Source of the DNA: Hydrogenovibrio sp. UBA654
GTDB taxonomy: Bacteria > Pseudomonadota > Gammaproteobacteria > Thiomicrospirales > Thiomicrospiraceae
Length of the DNA stretch: 21,529 nt
NCBI GenBank assembly: GCA_002299585.1
Contig: DBOE01000053.1
Span: 1 to 21,529 of the forward strand
Reading direction: 5' to 3'
The translations under genes and the position numbers were made by a program. Each line of letters begins with the position of its first letter. Position 1 is the stretch's first letter. Positions 7,251 through 15,912 of the stretch are shown in pieces. The notes under the pieces are model-generated. The model saw only the letters and a list, made by a program, of their open reading frames with translations. It was not told the origin of the DNA and searched no databases.

Positions 7251-8354
7251 TTATCTTAGTCTGGTCATTAACACTAAAGCAATAACTATCAAAATTATAG
7301 ATGGCAAAAATGCTCCCATAACTGGTGATAAATTATAAACCACACTTAGATTGCCAAATATTTGATTTAACAGGTGAAACCCCATGCCGATTATTATACC
7401 AATAAACACTCTTTGCCCGATACTTACTTGTCTTTGTGAACCAAATATTAATGGGAACACCAAAGCTATCATGCCAAATATAACTAGTGGGCTGGCTATT
7501 TTTCGCCAAAATTCCAATCTATAAGGCTCCGCATCTAAATCATTTTGTGTTAAAAAACTAATGTATCTATGTAAATCGACAATACCCATATACCTAGTTT
7601 CTAAATTTAAATTTTGTAACAGCTTTGGGTTTATCGGCATAGTTATTGATTGGCTTATTTGTGCATGTTTTTGATAGGTTAATGCTTGCCATTTATATTC
7701 TTTAGAAGCATTTATCTGTTTATCTTGCCAGCCAAAATTGCTGGTTATAAGATCAGATAATAGCCATTTATTATTTTTATATTCCGCTGATTTTGCATAA
7801 ATAATTTTGGTTATTTCATTATTATTTAAAAAATATATTTTTATGTCTAATAATTTAGTTGCCGATATAGTTTTACCTACAAAAATAAATCTATTTTCTT
7901 CTTTCATCCATAGTGAATGTTTACTACCAATTGAAAAGTCTTTATTAAGCGCTTCACCACGAATTTTTTTAGCATAAGCTTCTGCTTTTGGGGCTATAGC
8001 TTCACCTATTATTGTGACTAAAATCCATAAAATAAATACTGATTTCATCACCCCCAAAAAAATTCTTTTTATTGACCAACCAGTTACCCGTAATACCGTA
8101 AGCTCTCCATGGTTTGCTAAAGCACCCAAACCTAATAAAGCTCCTATTAATATAGCAATAGGGAAAATTTCATAACCATATACAGGCAATTTAAGTAGGG
8201 TATATAACAAGCCTTTACTAAGTGTATATTGCTCAGTAATTTTACCAAGCTGCATCATAAACTCCAAAAAACCTAAAACAATTAATAATACAAAAATAAC
8301 TGCTAAGGTATAAGTAATTAATGCTTTACTAAGGTAGCGTTCTACTAAGTTCAT
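7251..8354 (-). CDS. lptG: LptG, LPS export ABC transporter permease
   Basis: Inner-membrane permease that with LptF and the LptB ATPase extracts lipopolysaccharide and passes it to the LptC-LptA bridge. The 367-residue product has the YjgP/YjgQ layout: three N-terminal membrane helices (about 13-33, 58-80, 98-120), a large periplasmic beta-jellyroll domain, and three C-terminal helices from about residue 285. LGALANHGELTVLRVTGWSIKRI is the conserved coupling region that contacts LptB. The ATG overlaps the lptF TGA by 4 bp, so translation is coupled. lptB is not in the window. Confidence 0.94.
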   Translation of the reverse strand: MNLVERYLSKALITYTLAVIFVLLIVLGFLEFMMQLGKITEQYTLSKGLLYTLLKLPVYGYEIFPIAILIGALLGLGALANHGELTVLRVTGWSIKRIFLGVMKSVFILWILVTIIGEAIAPKAEAYAKKIRGEALNKDFSIGSKHSLWMKEENRFIFVGKTISATKLLDIKIYFLNNNEITKIIYAKSAEYKNNKWLLSDLITSNFGWQDKQINASKEYKWQALTYQKHAQISQSITMPINPKLLQNLNLETRYMGIVDLHRYISFLTQNDLDAEPYRLEFWRKIASPLVIFGMIALVFPLIFGSQRQVSIGQRVFIGIIIGMGFHLLNQIFGNLSVVYNLSPVMGAFLPSIILIVIALVLMTRLR

Positions 8355-9397
8355 TTAGATCTCAAAGAATAAAATAAAAATAATATAGGAACCGTCCAAA
8401 GCCCCATATAAATGGGTATTTCACCAGTTACCAACATTTCTTTGTTAGTTACTAAAAGTTGATTAAATATCAAATATAAGACTAAGGCTATAAATATTTT
8501 GGTAAATCTACCCTCACGAGGTTTAGTTTTGCTCATTTTTAAACCTAGCAAACCCAATACAATTATTGAAAATGGCAAAATTATTCGCCATTGCAACATT
8601 GCTTGTTGTTTTGTGTCTTCTGCTTGCCAAAGTTCATAACTGGATGTTTCAAAGCGTTTTTTAGTAAGTGGTTTTATTTCAATTTCTGGCAAATAAGCTT
8701 TAAATTGCTCAAATTTATTCACAATTAAATCCTGCCCTTTTTCAAGACCTTGATAGCTTATGCCGTTAAACAATACCATCACTAATTTGCCATTAACCAA
8801 GTTAAGTTTTCCTGTTGGGGCTATAATAGTCGTGTCTTTTTCAGCATCATTTAATTGCACCCAGATATTTTTCATGGTTTTATCTGAGAGCATTTTTTTT
8901 ACATAAAACACCCCTTTATCATTAGGTAACTCATTAAACTTACCAGCATTAATTGCCACAAAAGGGCTAATTGCTTGAGCTTTTGAAATTACTTCTCTTT
9001 CTTGCTGAAAGCTCCACGGAGTAACAAACAAACTTACCCAAGCGGTTAATAATGCTAAGGGTAAAAGAAACCAAAAAACTCGCCATTGAAAATATCTCTC
9101 TGCAACGCCACAACTTTTTAACACCACCATTTCTTGATCTTGATATAGCCTACCTATAGCCAGCATAACCGATAATAAAGCCACCAAAGGTAAGATGATT
9201 TCTAAGGCTGGAGGTATTTTATACAAAATAACTTGAAAAACTACCGATGATGGAATTTCAGACTTAACCGCAGCGGCCAATAATCTTGTGGTTTCTGTAC
9301 CAAAAATTATAAGCAACAGTACGGAAAGTACCGCAAAAAAAGTTAAATATAGTTCTTTATAGATATATTTATCAAGAATTCGCAAAATTATCGCCAT
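8351..9397 (-). CDS. lptF: LptF, LPS export ABC transporter permease
   Basis: Partner of LptG in the LptB2FG extractor. The 348-residue product shows the same plan: ILDKYIYKELYLTFFAVLSVLLLIIF as first helix, LPLVALLSVMLAIGRLYQDQEMVVLKSCG as second helix plus coupling region, a periplasmic domain in the middle, and three C-terminal helices beginning near IILPFSIIVLGLLGLKM. First gene of lptFG, divergent from pepA across 47 bp, an arrangement common in Gammaproteobacteria. The upstream spacer holds an 8-bp-arm inverted repeat and no clear ribosome binding site, so the start could be later, but the N-terminus matches the family. Confidence 0.93.
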   Translation of the reverse strand: MAIILRILDKYIYKELYLTFFAVLSVLLLIIFGTETTRLLAAAVKSEIPSSVVFQVILYKIPPALEIILPLVALLSVMLAIGRLYQDQEMVVLKSCGVAERYFQWRVFWFLLPLALLTAWVSLFVTPWSFQQEREVISKAQAISPFVAINAGKFNELPNDKGVFYVKKMLSDKTMKNIWVQLNDAEKDTTIIAPTGKLNLVNGKLVMVLFNGISYQGLEKGQDLIVNKFEQFKAYLPEIEIKPLTKKRFETSSYELWQAEDTKQQAMLQWRIILPFSIIVLGLLGLKMSKTKPREGRFTKIFIALVLYLIFNQLLVTNKEMLVTGEIPIYMGLWTVPILFLFYSLRSK

Positions 9398-9400
9398 AGA

Positions 9401-9424
9401 GTTAGAATAGGCAATTATTCTAAC
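9401..9424. repeat. Inverted repeat in the lptF-pepA divergent promoter region
   Basis: gttagaat (9401-9408) and attctaac (9417-9424) are perfect 8-bp arms around an 8-bp spacer. They lie 3 bp from the lptF start codon and 20 bp from the pepA start codon. It could be an operator controlling both directions, or a small hairpin near the 5' end of the lptF message. Confidence 0.45.
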
Positions 9425-9444
9425 CTAAATACAAAAGAACTTTT

Positions 9445-10917
9445 ATGAAACAAATTCAATTTTCAACAACTACCTCCCTTGACCTACAAAACTTTGACAC
9501 TCTAATTGTTCCAGTTTTTGAAGATGCTAACATACCAAAACAACTACAAAACTTGGCACTAGATAAGCTTGTCAAAAATCTAATCAAATCCAATGATTTT
9601 AAAGCTAGCTCAGCTAAAACCTTGATGTTAATAACCCAAGAAAAAATAAATAGAATTTGTTTAGTTGGCGTGGGAAAACAAAATAAAATTACCGATAAAT
9701 CTTATCTTAAAATATGTCAAGCAATAGCTAAAGAGATTAACCAAAGCGGTGCCAAAAATTGTTTAAATCTTATAAATAGTATTTTTACTGCTAAAAACTC
9801 CGGCTCATTATACCAAGCCACTTTAAGCATGCAACAAAGTCAGTATGACTATATTCACCCCAGTAGAGGCGAACACAAAGCTAAAAAAACCTACCTAGAA
9901 AAAATGGTATTTTTTAATAAAGACAACATGCAAAATAAACAGTCCATACAACAAGCACAAGCAACTGCTAATGGTATGCAATTAACCCAAGATCTAGCTA
10001 ATATGCCTAGTAATTTTTGCACCCCAAGTTACCTAGCTAAAACCGCCAAGCAACTTGCTAAAGACTATGGCTTTGAGTGTAATGTTTTAGAAAGGGAGCA
10101 AATGATAAAAATGGGTATGGGGTCATTTATGTCTGTTGCTCAAGGTTGTGCTACCCCACCAAAGATGATTTGTCTTAGCTACCAAGGAAGTAATAACAAA
10201 GATGACGCTCCCATTGCCTTAGTAGGTAAAGGAGTTACCTTTGATACTGGTGGAATTTCTCTAAAACCTGGTGCTGGCATGGATGAAATGAAATATGATA
10301 TGGGAGGTGCTGCCACAGTTTTAGGGGTTTTTAAAGCTCTAGGAGAACTTAAACCTAAAATAAATGTTGTCGGAGTTATTCCATCTACTGAAAACATGCC
10401 TTCTGGTGATGCGATAAAACCAGGAGATGTAGTAACCTCTCTATCTGGACAAACTATTGAAATATTAAATACTGATGCCGAAGGTCGTTTAATTTTATGT
10501 GATGCCTTAACCTACACACAAAAAACCTATCAACCAAAACAAATCATTGATATGGCAACCTTAACTGGAGCTTGCATTATAGCTCTTGGGCATCATATAT
10601 CTGCCATACTTGGTAACAATCAACAACTAATAGATGATTTACTAACTGCTAGCAATACAACCTACGACCGTTTTTGGCAACTACCTTTAAGTGAAGAATA
10701 TGATGAACAATTAAAATCAAACTTTGCTGATATGGCAAACATTGGTGGTAAAGGTGCAGGCACAATTACTGCCGCACAATTTTTAGCTAGATTCACTAAA
10801 AATGTAGCTTGGGCACACCTTGATATAGCAGGCACCGCATGGACTAGTGGCATAAATAAAGGGGCAACAGGTAGACCTGTTCCTGCATTAGTAGAGTTTT
10901 TAACTAAAAATGGCTAA
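9445..10917 (+). CDS. pepA: PepA, cytosol leucyl aminopeptidase (M17)
   Basis: Two-metal aminopeptidase removing N-terminal residues; in E. coli PepA also binds DNA in Xer recombination and regulates carAB. The 490-residue product has an N-terminal macrodomain-like region and a C-terminal catalytic domain with a complete set of M17 residues: Lys262, Asp267, Asp285, Asp344 and Glu346 as metal ligands, and Lys274 and Arg348 as catalytic residues. The NTDAEGRL signature is at 342-349. Its stop overlaps the holC start by 8 bp. The ribosome binding site is weak. Confidence 0.96.
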   Translation: MKQIQFSTTTSLDLQNFDTLIVPVFEDANIPKQLQNLALDKLVKNLIKSNDFKASSAKTLMLITQEKINRICLVGVGKQNKITDKSYLKICQAIAKEINQSGAKNCLNLINSIFTAKNSGSLYQATLSMQQSQYDYIHPSRGEHKAKKTYLEKMVFFNKDNMQNKQSIQQAQATANGMQLTQDLANMPSNFCTPSYLAKTAKQLAKDYGFECNVLEREQMIKMGMGSFMSVAQGCATPPKMICLSYQGSNNKDDAPIALVGKGVTFDTGGISLKPGAGMDEMKYDMGGAATVLGVFKALGELKPKINVVGVIPSTENMPSGDAIKPGDVVTSLSGQTIEILNTDAEGRLILCDALTYTQKTYQPKQIIDMATLTGACIIALGHHISAILGNNQQLIDDLLTASNTTYDRFWQLPLSEEYDEQLKSNFADMANIGGKGAGTITAAQFLARFTKNVAWAHLDIAGTAWTSGINKGATGRPVPALVEFLTKNG

Positions 10918-11347
10918 TTCACAAGATGTTTTATTTTATGTGCTAGCTTCAAACAATCAATTATCAAGAGAGGAATTTATCTCTAAGCTAATAAATAAAA
11001 TAAATAACCAACAGCGTCAAGTAGATATAAGGATTCATTCATTAACAGATTGTAAACGCTTAGAACAAGCTATTTGGCAATATAAACCACAAAGTTTTAT
11101 TACCAATAGTATTGCCTTGCAAACACCCTGCCCAATTCAGCTGTGGGATGAAAAAATCAATAAACCCTGCTTAGATATTTTGCTAAACTTACATCCTGTT
11201 TTTCCAGAGCTATTTAATCAATACCGCAGAACTATTGAAATATTAGACCAATCAACGGAGCTAATCTCTATGGGTAGAGAAAGGTGGAAACAATACAGAG
11301 CACAAGGCATTGAACCTACAATATATAAAATAGGAAAACAATTATGA
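10910..11347 (+). CDS. holC: HolC, DNA polymerase III chi subunit
   Basis: Chi links the clamp loader (through psi) to single-strand binding protein. The 145-residue product matches the family from the start (VLFYVLASNN, then EFISKLINKI) through the LEQAIWQYKPQSFITNS block, PIQLWD, and a C-terminal helix ending MGRERWKQYRAQGIEP. The family is poorly conserved, so position counts: it overlaps pepA by 8 bp, and pepA-holC is a standard pair. Usually valS follows, but here the TGA overlaps the pilT ATG by 4 bp. Confidence 0.88.
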   Translation: MANSQDVLFYVLASNNQLSREEFISKLINKINNQQRQVDIRIHSLTDCKRLEQAIWQYKPQSFITNSIALQTPCPIQLWDEKINKPCLDILLNLHPVFPELFNQYRRTIEILDQSTELISMGRERWKQYRAQGIEPTIYKIGKQL

Positions 11348-12387
11348 CTATGCAAGATTTACTTGATTTTTCAGTACAACAAGGAGCATCTGATTTACAT
11401 ATTTCTGCGGGATCTCCGCCAGTAATCCGCATAGATGGTGATATAGAAAAAATAAACATGCCTAAATTATCAGCAAATGAAGCTCAGAATATTATTTATG
11501 AAATTATGAATGAGGAACAAATAAATAACTTTGAAAAAAAACTAGAAGCTGATTTTTCAGTTGCCATCCCTAATCTATCCCGCTTTAGGGTAAATGTTTT
11601 TATGCAAAATCGTGGCATAGCAGCGGCAATTAGAACCATCCCTAGTAAAGTTTTAAGCCTTGATGATATTAAAGCTCCTGATGTTTTTAAACAACTTGCT
11701 CGCCTAAATAAAGGGCTGATTTTAGTAACAGGCCCTACTGGTTCAGGTAAATCAACTACCTTAGCCGCTATGGTTGATTATATAAACGAAAACTACCATC
11801 ACCATATTTTGACCATTGAAGACCCAATTGAATTTTTACATGAATCTAAAAAATCTTTAATAAATCAACGAGAAGTGCATAAGGATACTAAAAGCTTTGG
11901 TACATCACTAAGATCTGCCTTAAGAGAAGACCCAGATATAATTTTAGTTGGGGAGCTAAGGGATTTAGAAACGGTTACTCTAGCATTAACTGCAGCAGAA
12001 ACAGGTCACCTAGTACTTGCAACCTTACATACCAACTCAGCTGCCAAAACAATACACAGGATAGTTGAAATATTTCCTGCTGAAGAACAACAAATGATAA
12101 GAACAATACTTTCAGAATCATTAAATGGTGTAATTTCACAAATTCTACTAAAAAGAAAAACTGGCGGTAGAATTGCCGTGCATGAAATCATGCTTGGTAC
12201 AACACCAATTCGTAATCTAATTCGTGAAAACAAAGTACCACAAATGTACTCCATAATTGAAACTTCACAAAAAGAAGGTATGCAAACTCTTGACCAACAT
12301 TTATGTGAATTAGTGGAAAAAAACCTTATAAGTAAAGAAGATGCCTATGCAAGAGCTAAAAATAAAGATAGGTTTGAGAGTGTTTAA
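11344..12387 (+). CDS. pilT: PilT, type IV pilus retraction ATPase
   Basis: Hexameric AAA-type ATPase at the pilus base that powers retraction, twitching and DNA uptake. The 347-residue product has the PAS-like N-domain (SVQQGASDLHISAGSPPVIRIDG), the Walker A GPTGSGKST at 130-138 with Lys136, the Walker B glutamate Glu204 in ILVGELRD, the His-box ATLHTNSAAKTIHRI, and the retraction-specific motif as PIRNLIRENK. Lys136 and Glu204 fall at the numbering usual for PilT. The length favours PilT over the slightly longer PilU. No yggS or pilU neighbour is present; instead it is coupled to holC. An ATG two codons later is an alternative start. Confidence 0.93.
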   Translation: MTMQDLLDFSVQQGASDLHISAGSPPVIRIDGDIEKINMPKLSANEAQNIIYEIMNEEQINNFEKKLEADFSVAIPNLSRFRVNVFMQNRGIAAAIRTIPSKVLSLDDIKAPDVFKQLARLNKGLILVTGPTGSGKSTTLAAMVDYINENYHHHILTIEDPIEFLHESKKSLINQREVHKDTKSFGTSLRSALREDPDIILVGELRDLETVTLALTAAETGHLVLATLHTNSAAKTIHRIVEIFPAEEQQMIRTILSESLNGVISQILLKRKTGGRIAVHEIMLGTTPIRNLIRENKVPQMYSIIETSQKEGMQTLDQHLCELVEKNLISKEDAYARAKNKDRFESV

Positions 12388-12414
12388 AAAACTGTGAAAC
12401 TGCACAATTAACTA

Positions 12415-14445
12415 TTACGATCGTAAGGCTCCTACTCCTACCATTCTGTTTTTTAAATTTTTAACATCATCTCTTAGCTGAGCTGCTAATTCAAAATCTA
12501 AGTCTTTAGCAGCTTTATACATTTTTTTCTCCGTAGATTTAATTGCTGTAGAAACCTGTGAGGGAGTCATTTTTATAAAATTATCTGTTTGCTGTTGATT
12601 ATAGTTTGCTAGTTGTTTTAGTTTTTTAGAAGGTTTAGTAGCATAAGGAGAGTCTTCTAAAATATCCGTTACTTTTTTATTTAAACCTGTTGGGGTAATA
12701 TTATTAACTCTATTAAACTCAATTTGCATATCCCTTCTTCTTTGAGTTTCGTTAATAGCTTTTTGCATTGATTTAGTGATTTTATCAGCATATAAAATTG
12801 CTTTACCATCAATATTGCGAGCAGCACGCCCCATAGTTTGGATTAATGCTCTGTCTGAGCGTAAAAAGCCTTCTTTATCTGCATCTAGAATTGCCACTAA
12901 TGAAACTTCAGGAATATCCAAGCCTTCCCTTAATAAATTTATACCTACCAAAGCATCAAATTCTCCTAGACGAAGATCTCGAATAATTTCTATACGCTCT
13001 ACCGTATCTATATCTGAATGCATATATCTAACCCTTACTTGGTGATCTTCTAGATACTCGGTTAAGTTTTCTGCCATTTTTTTGGTTAAGGTGGTTACTA
13101 ATATTCTTTCTAACTTATCTGCTCTTATCCTTATTTCACCTAATAAATCATCTACCTGAGTAACTGCTGGTCTAATTTCTATAATTGGGTCTAGTAGCCC
13201 TGTTGGGCGTACTAGCTGTTCTACTACATTAGATTGATGCTCTGCCTCATATTTACTTGGCGTTGCGGATACAAAAATAGTTTGTGGCATAATTTTTTCA
13301 AATTCATCAAACCTCATAGGGCGGTTATCTAGTGCCGAAGGCAACCTAAAGCCATAGGTTACTAAATTTTCTTTCCTTGACCTATCCCCCTTATACATGC
13401 CTCCTATTTGTGGAATAGTTACATGGCTTTCATCAATAAACATTAATGATTTTTTGGGCATATAATCTAATAATGTTGGGGGAGCTTGACCCTCTTCTCT
13501 GCCTGATAAATAACGCGAATAATTTTCTATACCTGAACAATAGCCAAGCTCTTGCATCATTTCTATATCTAATTTTGTATGTTCTTCTAGCCTTTGAGCT
13601 TCAACTAACTTATTATTAGTTCTTAAAACTTCTAAGTGAGTTTTAAGCTCTAACTTAACCAAATCAATAGTTTTTAAAATTATCTCTTTTGGGGTTACAT
13701 AATGAGATTTAGGGTATACAGTTGCTCTTGTGGGGTTACTAATAACCTCACCAGTTAGCGGGTCAAACCAGGCAATAGTCTCAACCTCACCATCAAACAA
13801 TTCGATCCTTAGTGCATATTCATCCGCTTCAGCAGGAAACACGTCAATAACCTCACCCCTTACCCGATAAGTGCCTCGCCATAGTTCAATATCATTACGG
13901 CTATATTGCATTATCGATAACTGTTGCAATATATCTCTTTGTGAAATAACATCACCAAGCCTTACTTGTAAAATCATTTTTAAATATTGTTGTGGATCCC
14001 CTAAACCATAAATAGCCGAAACTGTAGCAATTAAAATAACATCTTTTCTTTCTAATAATGCCTTAGTTGCAGATAATCGTAGTTGCTCTATTTGATCATT
14101 TACCGACGAGTCTTTAGAAATATAAGTATCAGATGCAGGGACATAAGCTTCTGGCTGATAATAATCATAATAAGAAACAAAATATTCAACCGCATTATTA
14201 GGAAAAAAACCTTTCATTTCTCCATATAATTGGGCCGCTAAAGTTTTATTGTGGGCTAAAATAATAGTTGGTCTAGCTATGGTTTTAATAACATTAGCCA
14301 TAGTAAAAGTTTTACCAGAACCTGTTACTCCTAATAGAGTTTGAAATGCCTCACCATTTTTTATACCTTCCACCAGTTCTGCTATCGCTTTTGGTTGATC
14401 ACCTGCTGGTTGATAAGATGATTTTAATTGAAATTTTTTAGCCAC
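12415..14445 (-). CDS. uvrB: UvrB, excinuclease ABC subunit B
   Basis: Damage-verification helicase of nucleotide excision repair, loaded by UvrA and partner of UvrC. The 676-residue product is complete: Walker A GVTGSGKT (39-46), the damage-probing beta-hairpin rich in Tyr (92-109), the DEAD-like DESH (338-341), helicase motifs V and VI (EGLDIPEVSLV, QTMGRAARN), and a C-terminal UVR domain (DLDFELAAQLRDDVKNLKNRM). The start codon is GTG, with GAG 6 nt upstream. No CTG-N10-CAG LexA site is visible in the 76-bp divergent spacer, so SOS control like that of E. coli is not evident. Convergent with pilT. Confidence 0.98.
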   Translation of the reverse strand: MAKKFQLKSSYQPAGDQPKAIAELVEGIKNGEAFQTLLGVTGSGKTFTMANVIKTIARPTIILAHNKTLAAQLYGEMKGFFPNNAVEYFVSYYDYYQPEAYVPASDTYISKDSSVNDQIEQLRLSATKALLERKDVILIATVSAIYGLGDPQQYLKMILQVRLGDVISQRDILQQLSIMQYSRNDIELWRGTYRVRGEVIDVFPAEADEYALRIELFDGEVETIAWFDPLTGEVISNPTRATVYPKSHYVTPKEIILKTIDLVKLELKTHLEVLRTNNKLVEAQRLEEHTKLDIEMMQELGYCSGIENYSRYLSGREEGQAPPTLLDYMPKKSLMFIDESHVTIPQIGGMYKGDRSRKENLVTYGFRLPSALDNRPMRFDEFEKIMPQTIFVSATPSKYEAEHQSNVVEQLVRPTGLLDPIIEIRPAVTQVDDLLGEIRIRADKLERILVTTLTKKMAENLTEYLEDHQVRVRYMHSDIDTVERIEIIRDLRLGEFDALVGINLLREGLDIPEVSLVAILDADKEGFLRSDRALIQTMGRAARNIDGKAILYADKITKSMQKAINETQRRRDMQIEFNRVNNITPTGLNKKVTDILEDSPYATKPSKKLKQLANYNQQQTDNFIKMTPSQVSTAIKSTEKKMYKAAKDLDFELAAQLRDDVKNLKNRMVGVGALRS

Positions 14446-14521
14446 ACTTTTCTCTTGTTTTTCTGATAAAATTTAAGCAAGTATTTTAACCTATATTAAA
14501 TCTAAAAGAGTCACCAACAAA

Positions 14522-15703
14522 ATGCCTAGACTATCTAATCGTGTGGACCGAGTAAAGCCATCACTAACCCTAATTATTACCGCAAAAACTGCCAAGCTTA
14601 AACAAGAAGGTAAAAACATCATTAGTTTAGGTGCTGGAGAGCCTGATTTTGGGACTCCTGAGCATATTAAAATGGCAGGTATTAATGCCATTAACAATGG
14701 ACAAACTCGCTACACGGCTGTTGATGGAACAGATGATTTAAAAAATGCAATCATCAAAAAATTTGCCCGAGATAATCAATTAGAGTTTGCATTGAATCAA
14801 ATACTAGTGTCTTCAGGTGGCAAACAAAGCTTTTATAATCTCTGCCAAGCAATACTAAATGATGGCGATGAAGTCATTATACCAGCTCCTTACTGGGTTT
14901 CTTATCCAGACATGGCTCTACTAGCAGGAGCAGAACCTATAATTATAAAAGCAAGTATTGAACAAGGATTTAAAATAACAGCAAAACAACTAGAAAATGC
15001 AATTACTAAAAAAACTAAACTTTTCGTTCTAAATAGCCCATCAAATCCTACTGGTGCGATTTATACTTTTCAAGAACTACAACAAATTGCTGATGTTTTA
15101 AAAAAACATCCACATGTTTTTATTGCCTCTGATGATATTTACGAGCATATTTTATTAACTGAGACTCCTTTTACCAATATTTTGCAAGTCTGCCCCACTC
15201 TAGCTGATAGAACTATTGTTATGAATGGGGTTTCTAAAGCCTATTCAATGACTGGTTGGCGTATTGGTTATGCAGGTGGGCCAGTTGATATTATTGCAGC
15301 CATGCGTAAAGTTCAGTCACAAAGTACCTCTAACCCATGTTCCATTTCACAAGCGGCAGCAACAGAAGCCTTAAATGGTCCACAAGAATGTATTCAAACT
15401 ATGTTAGTAGAATTCAAAAAACGCCATAAAGTTATTGTTGAAAGAATTAATGAAATAAATGGTTTTAAATGTATTCATGCAGAAGGAGCTTTTTATGCTT
15501 TTTTTAATATAGCAGAAGCTATGCAAAAAAAAGGTTTTGCTACAGATACAGAAATGGCAACAGCTATTTTAGAGGAAGAAGATGTTGCCTTAGTTCCAGG
15601 CTCTGCTTTTGGTGCAGAGGATCACCTAAGGATTTCGTTTGCTACCAGCATGGAAAACCTGATTAATGCACTAGAAAGAGTTGATACTTTTATAAATAGT
15701 TGA
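14522..15703 (+). CDS. Class I/II PLP aminotransferase, aspartate aminotransferase type
   Basis: Cytosolic transaminase, most likely aspartate/2-oxoglutarate. The 393-residue product follows the I-gamma (Thermus-type) aspartate aminotransferase pattern: LSNRVDRVKPSLTL, LGAGEPDFGTPEHIK, SGGKQSFYNL, the cofactor-contacting NSPSNPTGA, SDDIYEH, and the PLP Schiff-base Lys239 in NGVSKAYSMTGWRIGY. The C-terminal LRISFATS carries the substrate carboxylate-binding Arg. It is divergent from uvrB across 76 bp, an arrangement also known in Pseudomonas. Substrate range (aspartate, aromatic, prephenate) cannot be set from sequence. Confidence 0.92.
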   Translation: MPRLSNRVDRVKPSLTLIITAKTAKLKQEGKNIISLGAGEPDFGTPEHIKMAGINAINNGQTRYTAVDGTDDLKNAIIKKFARDNQLEFALNQILVSSGGKQSFYNLCQAILNDGDEVIIPAPYWVSYPDMALLAGAEPIIIKASIEQGFKITAKQLENAITKKTKLFVLNSPSNPTGAIYTFQELQQIADVLKKHPHVFIASDDIYEHILLTETPFTNILQVCPTLADRTIVMNGVSKAYSMTGWRIGYAGGPVDIIAAMRKVQSQSTSNPCSISQAAATEALNGPQECIQTMLVEFKKRHKVIVERINEINGFKCIHAEGAFYAFFNIAEAMQKKGFATDTEMATAILEEEDVALVPGSAFGAEDHLRISFATSMENLINALERVDTFINS

Positions 15704-15754
15704 GCATTAAATAATCATATTTATTCAAAGACTCCTTGAAGAGGCACTTAACAA

Positions 15755-15886
15755 CTGATTAAAATTCTGGCAACGCCAAGTTTTTAGCATCAAGGCATCA
15801 TTTTGCAGTAATAGCTAGCTATTGCAAGAAATGATAACACAGAGGGGCTAAACTTGGCGTTGTCAGAAATTATGATACTTAATCAG
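15755..15886. repeat. Long imperfect fold-back element (possible MITE)
   Basis: The spacer after the aminotransferase gene folds on itself over 132 bp. Outer arms are ctgattaa (15755-15762) and ttaatcag (15879-15886). The main arms are ttctggcaacgccaagttt (15765-15783) and aaacttggcgttgtcagaa (15850-15868), 19 bp with one mismatch that would be a G-U pair in RNA. Inner arms near 15798-15808 and 15822-15834 partly pair, and a perfect palindrome aatagctagctatt (15810-15823) marks the centre. No reading frame or T-run follows, so a plain terminator is unlikely. A non-autonomous mobile element or a structured leader RNA for slyD are the options. Confidence 0.7.
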
Positions 15887-15912
15887 AGGATCCTTAATAA
15901 CTAGGAAAAACA

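Noticed and set aside
7232..7257. Small hairpin between the GT2-GtrA gene and lptG as a bidirectional terminator
   Set aside because: The arms aagata/tatctt are 6 bp and purely weak pairs apart from one G-C; not convincing.
11344..12387. PilU or a PilB/GspE extension ATPase instead of PilT
   Set aside because: Lacks the long N-terminal domain and Cys motifs of PilB; residue numbering of Lys136 and Glu204 and the PIRNLIRE motif fit PilT.
12388..12414. Possible terminator between convergent pilT and uvrB
   Set aside because: Only a 4-bp tgtg/caca pairing is present and no T-run follows; too weak to call.
14446..14521. LexA (SOS) box upstream of uvrB
   Set aside because: No CTG-N10-CAG arrangement is found in the spacer on either strand.
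15731..15748. Hairpin ctcctt/gaagag after the aminotransferase gene as its terminator
   Set aside because: The arms touch with no loop, contain a mismatch, and no T-run follows.
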